The notes under the pieces are model-generated. The model ran no database searches and was not told where the DNA came from. It was given only the letters and a program-made list of their open reading frames with translations. This document shows, one piece after another, positions 8,351 to 15,637 of a stretch of 27,846 nucleotides of DNA (positions are counted from its first letter, which is position 1; the number at the start of each line of letters is the position of its first letter). The DNA is from JAOAFX01 sp049700315 (lineage in GTDB: Bacteria > Hydrothermota > Tepidihabitantia > SM23-42 > JAOAFX01). Position numbers and translations under genes: made by a program. The stretch covers positions 1-27,846 of the forward strand of contig JBNAVN010000033.1 in NCBI GenBank assembly GCA_049700315.1, written 5' to 3'.

Positions 8351-9765
8351 TTCAGTTTCAATTCCTTCACTGCCCGGACTTCATCCAGCCTTCGCACTGG
8401 AGTGTTATGCGGTGCAGACCTTAAAACTTCTGGATTTTCCTTTGCCTCTTGGCAAATCTGTTTCATAACTTTAATAAATTGTTCAATGGTCTGCCGGGAT
8501 TCGCTCTCTGTCGGTTCAATCATCAATGCCTCACTAACAATCAATGGAAAGTAAACGGTCGGTGCATGAAACCCAAAATCCAGCAAGCGTTTTGCTACAT
8601 CCAGGGTCTTTACTCCATAATCTTTCAAATTCTTGCCTGAAAGAACACCCTCGTGCATACAGAAATCTGAGTATGCAAGATAATAATCTTCTTTTAAACT
8701 CTGAATTATATAATTTGCATTGAGAATTGCCGCACGCGAAATTGCACTAAGACCATCCTCACCAATTATTCTTAAAAATGTATAGGCACGCACCATCACC
8801 AGGAAATTTCCAAAAAAAGATTGAACCTTTCCTATGGAATCAGGAATATCATAATCAAAATAGTAATTGCCGTTATTCTCTTTTACCACAGGAACCGGCA
8901 AAAATGGCGCGAGTATTTGTCTGACTGCAACCGGACCTGAACCAGGACCACCACCGCCATGCGGTGTTGAAAATGTTTTATGAAGGTTGAAATGCACTGC
9001 ATCAAAACCCAGATCACCAGGTCTTACCAGTCCAAGAAGTGCATTCAAATTAGCACCGTCAAGATATAAGAGTCCACCCTTAGAATGAACTATTTCGGAA
9101 ATTGTTTTTATGTTCTTTTCAAACAAACCAAGGGTATTGGGATTGGTAAGCATTAATCCTGCAACCTCAGGAGTCATTAACTCATTTAACCTCTTGATAT
9201 CAACAAGACCCTGACTGTCTGAACCAAGCGTCAGCGGCTTAAATCCTGAAAAATTGACACTTGCGGGGTTTGTACCATGGGCTGAGTCAGGAACCAGGAT
9301 ATATCGCCTTGATTCTCTCTTTTTATTGAAATATGCCTTAAACATGCTGATTGCAGTGAATTCACCCTGGGCACCTGCTGCTGGTTGTAAAGTGACCGCA
9401 TCAAGGTTAACGATTTTTTTCAGATACTCACCAAGTTCGTAGACCAATCTTAAGGCACCCTGAGCAGTCTTTTCAGGTTGCAGAGGATGAAGATGGGAAA
9501 AGCCTGCATAACGACAGGTCTCCTCATTTATCTTGGGATTGTACTTCATTGTGCAGGACCCAAGGGGATAAAACCCCTTATCAACATGATGATTCAACGT
9601 TGAAAGATTGACAAAATGGCGCATAATCTCGGGCTCACTAATCTCAGGTAATTCAGCCGGCATTTTACGTTGATATTTTTCTGCTAATTCAATCTTAGGA
9701 CAATCTAACAAGGGTAAAGAATAACCCTTTCTTCCTGGTCTTGAGATTTCAAATATGAGTTCCAT
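8338..9765 (-). CDS. gcvPB: Glycine dehydrogenase (decarboxylating) subunit 2
   Basis: C-terminal-half subunit of the split P-protein of the glycine cleavage system, a cytoplasmic PLP enzyme that decarboxylates glycine and passes the aminomethyl group to GcvH. At 475 residues it matches the GcvPB length. Visible signatures are YPLGSCTMKYNPK (about 66-78), the HGTNPASVNF block (about 163-172), LDGANLNAL, and the PLP lysine Lys263 in FNLHKTFSTPHGGGGPG. The start ATG overlaps the stop of the DUF6485 gene by one base (TAATG). Its obligate partner gcvPA, normally adjacent, is absent from the window, as are gcvT and gcvH, so they must lie elsewhere if the system works. Confidence 0.96.
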   Translation of the reverse strand: MELIFEISRPGRKGYSLPLLDCPKIELAEKYQRKMPAELPEISEPEIMRHFVNLSTLNHHVDKGFYPLGSCTMKYNPKINEETCRYAGFSHLHPLQPEKTAQGALRLVYELGEYLKKIVNLDAVTLQPAAGAQGEFTAISMFKAYFNKKRESRRYILVPDSAHGTNPASVNFSGFKPLTLGSDSQGLVDIKRLNELMTPEVAGLMLTNPNTLGLFEKNIKTISEIVHSKGGLLYLDGANLNALLGLVRPGDLGFDAVHFNLHKTFSTPHGGGGPGSGPVAVRQILAPFLPVPVVKENNGNYYFDYDIPDSIGKVQSFFGNFLVMVRAYTFLRIIGEDGLSAISRAAILNANYIIQSLKEDYYLAYSDFCMHEGVLSGKNLKDYGVKTLDVAKRLLDFGFHAPTVYFPLIVSEALMIEPTESESRQTIEQFIKVMKQICQEAKENPEVLRSAPHNTPVRRLDEVRAVKELKLKWQK

Positions 9766-9959
9766 TATCGTCCCACAGTCTTAATAAATCTCTCAAATGA
9801 ACGGTCATAGGTTTTTTCAACATTCGGTGGAAAACAGCAGGCAGGAAGCTCACTATGTCTTAAATGATAACGCAAACAATCGCAACATTTTCCCTTTCTT
9901 GAACAGGGTTCATAGGTACAGGGACATTCTTTCTTATTCTTATCTAAATTGCATTCCAT
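9765..9959 (-). CDS. DUF6485-like cysteine-rich small protein
   Basis: 64 residues with nine cysteines (Cys3, 12, 14, 19, 25, 26, 28, 41, 42), arranged CPC, CxxxxxCCDC and CC. This suggests a metal-binding or Fe-S-type small protein. The sequence resembles the DUF6485 family; its role is unknown. Start ATG 9959 is chosen over the longer frame to 10004 because conserved-looking residues begin at MECNLDKN. Also, the promoter TTGACA/TATAAT at 9994-9967 ends only seven bases before this ATG. Bases upstream of about 9960 are then not transcribed, so the mRNA would be leaderless or nearly so. First gene of the operon running through fabH; its stop overlaps the gcvPB start by one base. Confidence 0.8.
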   Translation of the reverse strand: MECNLDKNKKECPCTYEPCSRKGKCCDCLRYHLRHSELPACCFPPNVEKTYDRSFERFIKTVGR

Positions 9960-9966
9960 AGTTCCA

Positions 9967-9994
9967 ATTATATCCAATTTTACACGACTGTCAA
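9967..9994 (-). promoter_or_regulatory. Sigma70-type promoter of the DUF6485-gcvPB-...-fabH operon
   Basis: Minus strand: perfect TTGACA (9994-9989), a 16-base spacer and perfect TATAAT (9972-9967). Only seven bases (TGGAACT) separate the -10 element from the ATG at 9959, so transcription should begin at or next to the start codon. Confidence 0.85.
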
Positions 9995-10039
9995 TAATAT
10001 ACAATGCTGAAACCGTACATCTTTTGCGGTTCTCTGTCT

Positions 10040-10063
10040 ATCCCCTGATACCCTGGGACCCTG
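10040..10063 (+). repeat. Three tandem 8-base units in the divergent intergenic region
   Basis: ATCCCCTG, ATACCCTG and GGACCCTG follow one another without gaps, each ending in CCCTG. They lie in the 126 bases between the two divergent promoters. They may be a small tandem repeat, a binding site, or a fragment of a dispersed repeat. No gene covers them. Confidence 0.4.
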
Positions 10064-10120
10064 CTGTGATACTAAGAAATTCAATAACCACCTGTTTTTG
10101 CATTAGCAAGCTCTTCTATC

Positions 10121-10148
10121 TTGATTTTTTCAGATAATACAATATAAT
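10121..10148 (+). promoter_or_regulatory. Sigma70-type promoter of the beta-helix protein gene
   Basis: TTGATT (10121-10126), a 16-base spacer and perfect TATAAT (10143-10148). The expected transcription start is near 10155, giving a leader of about 12 bases that begins just before the AGGAG ribosome binding site (10157-10161). Confidence 0.8.
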
Positions 10149-10166
10149 TGTTCCATAGGAGAATGT

Positions 10167-11807
10167 ATGGCAATAGGAAAAAAGTCTTTGCTCTTGTTTT
10201 TCTATCCATTATTGATCTGGGCATACACCTATAATGTCGGTCCTGGTATGCCTTATGATAGCATTGGTGCAGTTCCCTTAGAATCATTAAACCCGGGCGA
10301 TACAGTCAAAATCTATTATCGTTCATCACCTTACCATGAAAAATGGGTGATTGCCCGAACTGGAGTGTCAAATGCGCCCATTGTTTTTTATGGTGTGCCG
10401 TCAGCATACGGTGATCTGCCAGTAATTGACGGAAGAAATGCAGTCACCCGGCTCCAGCTTGATTACTGGTCAGAAAACCGCGGAATAATCAACATTGGTG
10501 GTTCAAGCATACCTAACCAAATTCCGAATTATATAATCGTAGAGAATCTTGAAATAAAGAGTGCGCGAACACCATATACTTTCTATGATGACCAGGGTCA
10601 ATTGACCAGTTACGCAGACAACGCATCTACTATCTATGTGGTTGAAGGAAATAATATTACAATTAGAAATTGTATTCTCAACGATTGTGGAAATGGTTTT
10701 TTTGTTGCCCATCAGGCAAAGAATATCCTTGTTGAAGGTTGTTATATCTATGACAATGGAATTGAAAGTAGTATCTATGAGCACAACAATTATACAGAAG
10801 CACAGGGAATTATTTTTCAGTATAATTATTTTAGCAATTTACGTGCTGGGTGCCTTGGTAATAACCTGAAAGATCGCTCATCAGGTTGTGTCATTCGTTA
10901 TAACTGGATTGAATGCGGAAATCGCCAGCTCGATCTGGTTGATTCTGATTACCCGGAGATTTATAACGATACAACATACCGCAAGACATTCGTCTACGGC
11001 AATATTCTTATTGAGCAGACTGATGAAGGTAATAACCAGATTGTCCATTATGGTGGTGATAGCGGCGATACTACGCATTATCGGCATGGCCGGCTCTATT
11101 TCTATAATAATACCGTGATTTCAAAACGTTCAGGCAATACCACACTCTTTCGTCTTTCAACCAATCTGGAATCCGGCGATGCAAGGAATAACATAGTTTT
11201 TGTAACTGCCTCAGGTAACCGTCTGGCAATGCTTGCAGAATATGGATTCTTAGTGAGCAGATACAACTGGTTCAAACCAAACTGGGTGATTTCACACAGC
11301 ACTTTTCAGGGTACATTCATTGATTCTGGCGGGATAATTACTGGTAATGAACCTGGTTTTGTGGATTTCAACAATGAAAATTTTCATCTTCTGTCAAATT
11401 CCCAGTGCCGGGATGCAGGAACGATTCTTGCACCCCAGGTTCTACCAAATCACAATGTCATATATCAGTACATAAAACACCGACAGTATGAAAATAGACC
11501 AAATGATGCAATATTTGATATCGGAGCATTTGAATATTCAGCAGGTGGTGTGGTAAAAGAACTAAATGGCGGACTCAGGATTGATTTTATGGCTTCTCAT
11601 CTCACAAACAGTATTGTCAGATTTGCATTTTCAGAATCAGGGGTCTTAAGAATATATGATTCTCAAGGACGGATGATTCATAATTCAGGAAAAACCCAAT
11701 CAGAGTCATATACATTTGATGGCAGTCATTTGCCCACAGGTGTGTATTTCTATATCTTTAACAATTCACAAAAAGACATAAGGGGAAAGATTATCCTGGT
11801 AAAGTAG
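10167..11807 (+). CDS. Secreted right-handed parallel beta-helix protein with C-terminal sorting-like domain
   Basis: 546 residues. An N-terminal signal peptide (MAIGKKSLLLFF... to about residue 20) is followed by a pectate-lyase-like beta-helix region (about 60-430), recognisable by repeated N-rich turns such as IIVENLEI, NITIRNCILNDC, NILVEGCYIYDN and YGNILIEQ. Such folds bind or cleave polysaccharides; I see no specific catalytic triad, so enzyme activity is uncertain. The last ~85 residues contain the LRIYDSQGRMI and LPTGVYFYIF pattern of T9SS type-A sorting domains, shared with the M6 protease at 180. ATG 10167 is chosen because AGGAG is five bases upstream; ATG 10163 is out of frame. 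It has its own promoter and stands alone as a transcription unit. Confidence 0.85.
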   Translation: MAIGKKSLLLFFYPLLIWAYTYNVGPGMPYDSIGAVPLESLNPGDTVKIYYRSSPYHEKWVIARTGVSNAPIVFYGVPSAYGDLPVIDGRNAVTRLQLDYWSENRGIINIGGSSIPNQIPNYIIVENLEIKSARTPYTFYDDQGQLTSYADNASTIYVVEGNNITIRNCILNDCGNGFFVAHQAKNILVEGCYIYDNGIESSIYEHNNYTEAQGIIFQYNYFSNLRAGCLGNNLKDRSSGCVIRYNWIECGNRQLDLVDSDYPEIYNDTTYRKTFVYGNILIEQTDEGNNQIVHYGGDSGDTTHYRHGRLYFYNNTVISKRSGNTTLFRLSTNLESGDARNNIVFVTASGNRLAMLAEYGFLVSRYNWFKPNWVISHSTFQGTFIDSGGIITGNEPGFVDFNNENFHLLSNSQCRDAGTILAPQVLPNHNVIYQYIKHRQYENRPNDAIFDIGAFEYSAGGVVKELNGGLRIDFMASHLTNSIVRFAFSESGVLRIYDSQGRMIHNSGKTQSESYTFDGSHLPTGVYFYIFNNSQKDIRGKIILVK

Positions 11808-11826
11808 TTCTGCTCAAATCTTTCTA

Positions 11827-11854
11827 TTGACAATACAGATTTTATGGATATAAT
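11827..11854 (+). promoter_or_regulatory. Sigma70-type promoter of the membrane protein-era-adenosine kinase unit
   Basis: Perfect TTGACA (11827-11832), a 16-base spacer and perfect TATAAT (11849-11854). The expected transcription start is near 11861, a leader of about 22 bases before GTG 11883. Confidence 0.85.
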
Positions 11855-11882
11855 ACCATATTATTGAAAAAAAGGAGGCACG

Positions 11883-13115
11883 GTGACAAATTTGCATTTC
11901 AATTTCAAAGATGTTTTCCGCGCAGGAAGGCTCGGTTTTAGTGCCAAGAAAATGTGGATCAGTTTCATTGGATTGTTGATTAGCAGTGTCGGTTATGTTG
12001 TTCTATCCTATCTTGCCTTTCTTGCAGCTGGATACGAAATAAGCGAAATCTGGTCATATTATCGGTTGATACCTTTCTATGGCGAAGAAATTGGTTTTCC
12101 CTGGTACTCCTGGATATTATGGATAGCCGGGATTGTCTGGTGGATTTGTGTGGCATTGATTGCCGGCGTTGCAGTATCAAAGGTTACCTATGAACAACTA
12201 AAGGGTGATGAATTTTTTGAGATCAAAGAGGCAATCAAATTTGCCATGAAAAGTGGTAAATCAGCAATTCTTGCTCCTCTGGTTCTAATCATCTTTATGG
12301 TATCCCTGATTGTAATGGGAATAATATTGGCACTGATAACCTGGATACCATACTTTGGTCAATTATTCTTCTCAATAATGGCAATTCCCGCATTTTTTGT
12401 ATGCATATTCATACTCTACCTCGTGGTTGTCACCCTGGTTTCGCTTGTTATCGGACCATCCATTGTTGGCACAACCGGAAATGATACATTTGATACACTT
12501 TTTGAATCTTTTTCAGTAATCAATGACCAACCCTGGCGTTTCATTACCTATGAATTCTTACTAAAACTTGTTATGATAATCGGCGTTGGGATTCTCGGCT
12601 TCTTCGCAGCAAAGGCAATATTTCTATGCTACACAGTCATCGGCATTATTGTACCTGCAGAAAAACTCGGCAACATATTTGCAAACGCTGCCTACTATGT
12701 AAAATTGTTCATCCCACCTTACTGTCCTGAATCAATGCAGAATCTGATTACCAGATATGTAGAGTGGATCGGCATGCCCAATTTACTTTTCCCACCCGAA
12801 TATGTTTCTGCCTATGAAAGCTGGGCAGGGGCAATTGCTTCGTTCATTCTTGGCATCATCTACTACCTCATAATCCTTGGTGTAATGTCCCTTGGTTATT
12901 CCATATACTGGGCAGGGAACACACTTATTTTCACAGTGCTTGTAAAGAAAAAAGATGATAAGAATCTCCTTGAAATAAAAGAAGAGATTTTTAAAGAAGA
13001 AGTGAAAACTGAGGAAAAGGAAGAGGAAAAAAAGACCAGAAAGCCTCGCAAAAAAGAAGAAGAAGCAACTGAAGAAAAATCAGCAGAAACAAAACCTGAA
13101 GAAGAGAAAGAGTAA
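11883..13115 (+). CDS. Multi-pass membrane protein with charged Lys/Glu-rich tail
   Basis: 410 residues, family not recognised. About six hydrophobic segments are visible: roughly residues 25-50, 77-101, 130-155, 160-196, 225-255 and 315-350. They suggest an integral inner-membrane protein, loosely reminiscent of DUF4013/glycerophosphoryl-diester-type membrane domains. The last ~57 residues are a highly charged, probably disordered cytoplasmic tail of K, E and T (EEKEEEKKTRKPRKKEEE). The start codon is GTG, with GGAGG four bases upstream (11874-11878). It is the first gene after a consensus promoter, and era follows after a hairpin. No function can be assigned. Confidence 0.82.
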   Translation: MTNLHFNFKDVFRAGRLGFSAKKMWISFIGLLISSVGYVVLSYLAFLAAGYEISEIWSYYRLIPFYGEEIGFPWYSWILWIAGIVWWICVALIAGVAVSKVTYEQLKGDEFFEIKEAIKFAMKSGKSAILAPLVLIIFMVSLIVMGIILALITWIPYFGQLFFSIMAIPAFFVCIFILYLVVVTLVSLVIGPSIVGTTGNDTFDTLFESFSVINDQPWRFITYEFLLKLVMIIGVGILGFFAAKAIFLCYTVIGIIVPAEKLGNIFANAAYYVKLFIPPYCPESMQNLITRYVEWIGMPNLLFPPEYVSAYESWAGAIASFILGIIYYLIILGVMSLGYSIYWAGNTLIFTVLVKKKDDKNLLEIKEEIFKEEVKTEEKEEEKKTRKPRKKEEEATEEKSAETKPEEEKE

Positions 13116-13130
13116 GTTTATTACATAAAA

Positions 13131-13169
13131 TGCAATTGCAGGGGTAATGGATTTTAATCCGTTACCCCT
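13131..13169 (+). promoter_or_regulatory. Strong hairpin (with abutting palindrome) between membrane protein gene and era
   Basis: AGGGGTAAtGGATT (13140-13153) pairs with AATCCgTTACCCCT (13156-13169). This gives 13-14 pairs with one U-G wobble and a tiny loop. The perfect 10-base palindrome TGCAATTGCA (13131-13140) abuts it. No T-run follows on either strand, so it is not a standard terminator. It covers a possible ribosome binding site (AGGGG) and the in-frame ATG 13147, so it could control translation of era, stabilise the upstream mRNA, or act as an attenuator. Confidence 0.7.
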
Positions 13170-13200
13170 GAATCAAGTAGTCAGGCAAGCAGACAAAAAT

Positions 13201-14067
13201 ATGAAAAGCGGTTATGTAGCCATAATTGGCGAACCAAATGTAGGTAAGTCCACTTTGTTTAATCAACTTATGAATACCAAACTCGCCATTGTCAGTGATA
13301 AACCGCAAACAACCAGAAATAGAATTTCGGGTATCTTGACTGAAAATGACTGCCAATGTGTTCTAATTGATACCCCCGGGTTATTTGAACCCCTTTACGA
13401 GCTTCAGGAAAGAATGATTATCAAAATCAGGGAGGCAATAGAACAGGCTGACATCTTAATCTGGGTTATTGAACCATTTTTTAAACCGGAAAAATTCCCC
13501 GCGAAATTACTAAAATTTTTCAATGAGAAAGAACTTTTTATCGCAATCAACAAGATTGATTTGATAAGAAGATCAGATTTACTGCCTCTGATTGAAAAAC
13601 TTAAAATATACAATCCACAGGAGATCATTCCAATCTCCGCATTGAATGTTGAAGGAATTGATGAATTGAAAAAAGCCATACTGAACAATCTTCCTGAAGG
13701 ACCTTTTTCCTATGAAGTAGATCAGATTTCAGACCAGCCTGAAAGATTCTTTGTGAGTGAACTGATTCGCGAAAAATTATTCGTAAATTTGAAGAAAGAA
13801 ATTCCCTATGCAACCTGTGTAATGATTGAAGAATTCAGGGAAAGAGAAGAAGGGAAAATTTATATCCGGGCAACGATCTATGTAGAACGAGAATCACAAA
13901 AAGGAATTTTGATCGGCAAAAAAGGTGGCTTACTAAAAAAAATTGGCATTGAGGCAAGAAAAGAGATTGAAAATTTCCTTGGCAGAAATGTATACCTTGA
14001 TCTATGGGTAAAAGTCAGGGAAAAATGGCGCAAAGACCCATTATTCCTAAAAGAACTTGGCTATTAG
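13201..14067 (+). CDS. era: GTPase Era
   Basis: Ribosome-assembly GTPase that binds 16S rRNA and helps mature the 30S subunit. Counting from ATG 13201 it has 288 residues, the usual length being about 300. G1 GEPNVGKS (10-17), G3 DTPG (57-60) and G4 NKID (117-120) are intact. The C-terminal KH RNA-binding domain is shown by IGKKGGLLKKIG (about 237-248). The start at 13201 fits family alignment (MKSGYVAIIG), but its ribosome binding site is weak. An in-frame ATG at 13147 would add 18 residues; it has AGGGG two bases upstream but lies inside a strong hairpin. It probably shares the transcript from the promoter at 11827 with the membrane protein upstream and the adenosine-specific kinase downstream. 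Confidence 0.95.
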   Translation: MKSGYVAIIGEPNVGKSTLFNQLMNTKLAIVSDKPQTTRNRISGILTENDCQCVLIDTPGLFEPLYELQERMIIKIREAIEQADILIWVIEPFFKPEKFPAKLLKFFNEKELFIAINKIDLIRRSDLLPLIEKLKIYNPQEIIPISALNVEGIDELKKAILNNLPEGPFSYEVDQISDQPERFFVSELIREKLFVNLKKEIPYATCVMIEEFREREEGKIYIRATIYVERESQKGILIGKKGGLLKKIGIEARKEIENFLGRNVYLDLWVKVREKWRKDPLFLKELGY

Positions 14068-14119
14068 TCCCCGATGGGTCCGATTACAATAAACAAAACC
14101 AAATTCTTTAGGAGGTTTT

Positions 14120-14602
14120 ATGGAAATTAAAAAGATCAAAATTACTCCGCCAGAAGGAACAAATGTGATATGCGGGCAAAGCCATTTTATCAAAACTACT
14201 GAAGACCTTTATGAAGCACTTGTAAATGCTGCACCCACTATCAAATTTGGCATTGGATTTTGCGAAGCCTCAGGTCCCTGCCTTGTGCGTTATGAAGGCA
14301 ATGATAATGAGTTGACCGATATCGCAAAGGATTATGCTTACAAGATCGGCGCCGGACATTTTTTCATCATCTTTATTAAGAACGCCTATCCAATCAATGT
14401 CCTGGATAAAATAAAGAATTGTCCGGAAGTTCTGAATATTTTTTGTGCAACTGCAAATCCTGTTGAAATATTGTATGTGGAAGATGAACAGGGTAAAGGT
14501 ATTATCGGGGTGATTGATGGATATGTGTCAAAGGGCATTGAAGATGACAAAGCCCGCAAAGAACGATATGACTTTTTGAGAAAGATTGGCTACAAACTAT
14601 GA
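14120..14602 (+). CDS. Adenosine-specific kinase family protein (DUF355)
   Basis: 160 residues, the normal length for this compact family, found mainly in archaea and thermophilic bacteria. Characteristic blocks are GIGFCEASGPCLVR (about 44-57), AGHFFIIF, ATANPVEIL and GIIGVIDGY. The family was named from structural and binding work with adenosine; its physiological role is poorly defined, so the kinase label should be held lightly. GGAGG (14111-14115) lies four bases before the ATG. It follows era by 52 bases with no promoter seen, and its stop codon is one base from the stop of the convergent anti-sigma gene. Confidence 0.9.
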   Translation: MEIKKIKITPPEGTNVICGQSHFIKTTEDLYEALVNAAPTIKFGIGFCEASGPCLVRYEGNDNELTDIAKDYAYKIGAGHFFIIFIKNAYPINVLDKIKNCPEVLNIFCATANPVEILYVEDEQGKGIIGVIDGYVSKGIEDDKARKERYDFLRKIGYKL

Positions 14603-14603
14603 A

Positions 14604-15062
14604 TTATTCACCAAAATACCTTTGATTGACCATCTTAATGAACTCTTGCTGTTCATCAGGACTGAGATCATAAACCTCGTAGACCGGATCTTTATTATAA
14701 TCATCTGGTTTGGGCTGAGCAATCTCTTTTGGTGCGGGCCGGAAAAATAGAAAATAAACTATGCTCATTACTCCCAGGGCACCTGCTGCAATCGGAACAA
14801 CAATATGGAATGGAAATGGATTCTTGGGTCTTGTGAGACAGATTCTTTCATGCACGGAAACCAAAAACTCCTCCCAATATTCTTCATTTTCTTCAAAATC
14901 TGGGCAGGAACAGCAGGCATCTATACACTCATTTAGAAAATAAAATTCCTCGGCGCATATTGAACACTGGTTAATATGCGCAACGATAAGATCCTTCTCT
15001 TCAGGTTCTATGTCGCCAATAATCAAATCAACAATTCGTTCCTGAACTTCAAAGCAATTCAT
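14604..15062 (-). CDS. Zinc-binding anti-sigma factor (ZAS/zf-HC2), single-pass membrane protein
   Basis: 152 residues. The N-terminal domain has the complete ZAS pattern Cys3-x25-His29-x3-Cys33-x2-Cys36, which in this family binds zinc and holds the partner ECF sigma factor. Further cysteines follow (46, 50, 51, 53). One transmembrane helix (about 86-108, IVVPIAAGALGVMSIVYFLFF) puts a short C-terminal domain (about 110-152, ending in a helical DEQQEFIKMVNQRYF) on the outside. The start overlaps the sigma stop as ATGA (15059-15062), the usual coupled arrangement for a cognate pair. The signal it senses is unknown. Confidence 0.9.
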   Translation of the reverse strand: MNCFEVQERIVDLIIGDIEPEEKDLIVAHINQCSICAEEFYFLNECIDACCSCPDFEENEEYWEEFLVSVHERICLTRPKNPFPFHIVVPIAAGALGVMSIVYFLFFRPAPKEIAQPKPDDYNKDPVYEVYDLSPDEQQEFIKMVNQRYFGE

Positions 15063-15637
15063 AATTTGCCTTTCAGATAATTTCTTAAATTTTTCACGGC
15101 AAGATGATAATTGACCTTTACTGTGTTCACGGGCTTATTCAATATTATACTGATCTCCTGATATGGCAATTCCTCTAACGCGCGCAATGTAAAAACACTT
15201 TTCTGCACTTCGGGTAGCTTTGCAATTGCATTGTAGATTGCCTCTTTCAATTTCTTCTTCTTAAATCGCTCAACCGGGTCATCTTTTGGTATATCAAGTA
15301 TCTCGTCTTTTATCTCTTCACTTGGATGTTCTTTTTTCAAAAAATTTATGCAATTATTTACAGCAATTCTGTATAGCCAGGTCGTAAATTTTGACCTTCC
15401 ATCAAAACTCTTTATGTTGCGATATGCCTTCAAAAATGTCTCCTGTGCCATATCCCTTGCGTCATCATAGTTTTTCAACATTCTATAACAAAGACTGTGA
15501 ATCTTAACCTCATGTCTTCTAACCAGTTCATCAAAAGGTTCAACCTCGCCCATTCTGACCAAATGCACAAGTTCTTCATCATTCAGTTCCTGATATTTAG
15601 ACAATTTGGTCTTTATTTCGTTTACCTGTTCAGTCAC
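15059..15637 (-). CDS. ECF (RpoE-like) RNA polymerase sigma factor
   Basis: About 192 residues. Region 2 is visible as FDELVRRHE...YDDARDMAQETFLKAYRNI and WLYRIAVNNCINFLKK. Region 4 is visible as LPEVQKSVFTLRALEELPYQEIS followed by the helix-turn-helix NTVKVNYHLAVKNLRNYL. Start: GTG 15637 has AAGGA four bases upstream, matching the spacing used elsewhere here, and overlaps the larC stop by eight bases. The alternative ATG 15658 adds seven residues (MLEKKES) but has no ribosome binding site. It is cotranscribed with larC and its anti-sigma factor. Its own target promoters are not evident; all promoters seen in the window are of the housekeeping type. Confidence 0.93.
   Translation of the reverse strand: MTEQVNEIKTKLSKYQELNDEELVHLVRMGEVEPFDELVRRHEVKIHSLCYRMLKNYDDARDMAQETFLKAYRNIKSFDGRSKFTTWLYRIAVNNCINFLKKEHPSEEIKDEILDIPKDDPVERFKKKKLKEAIYNAIAKLPEVQKSVFTLRALEELPYQEISIILNKPVNTVKVNYHLAVKNLRNYLKGKL

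Noticed and set aside
9960..10004. Longer start of the DUF6485 gene at 10004
   Set aside because: The promoter lies inside this stretch, and the first 15 residues do not resemble the conserved part.
10081..10287. Open frame on the minus strand overlapping the beta-helix gene start
   Set aside because: Composition is not protein-like, it covers the + strand promoter, and it has no ribosome binding site.
13147..13200. Era starting at ATG 13147 with an 18-residue extension
   Set aside because: The family-type N-terminus begins at 13201, and the upstream ATG and AGGGG are locked in a hairpin. Kept as a finding, not as the gene start.
14064..14090. Promoter before the adenosine-specific kinase gene (TACAAT at 14085-14090)
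   Set aside because: No -35-like hexamer at 15-18 bases; the nearest TTGGCT is 21 bases away.
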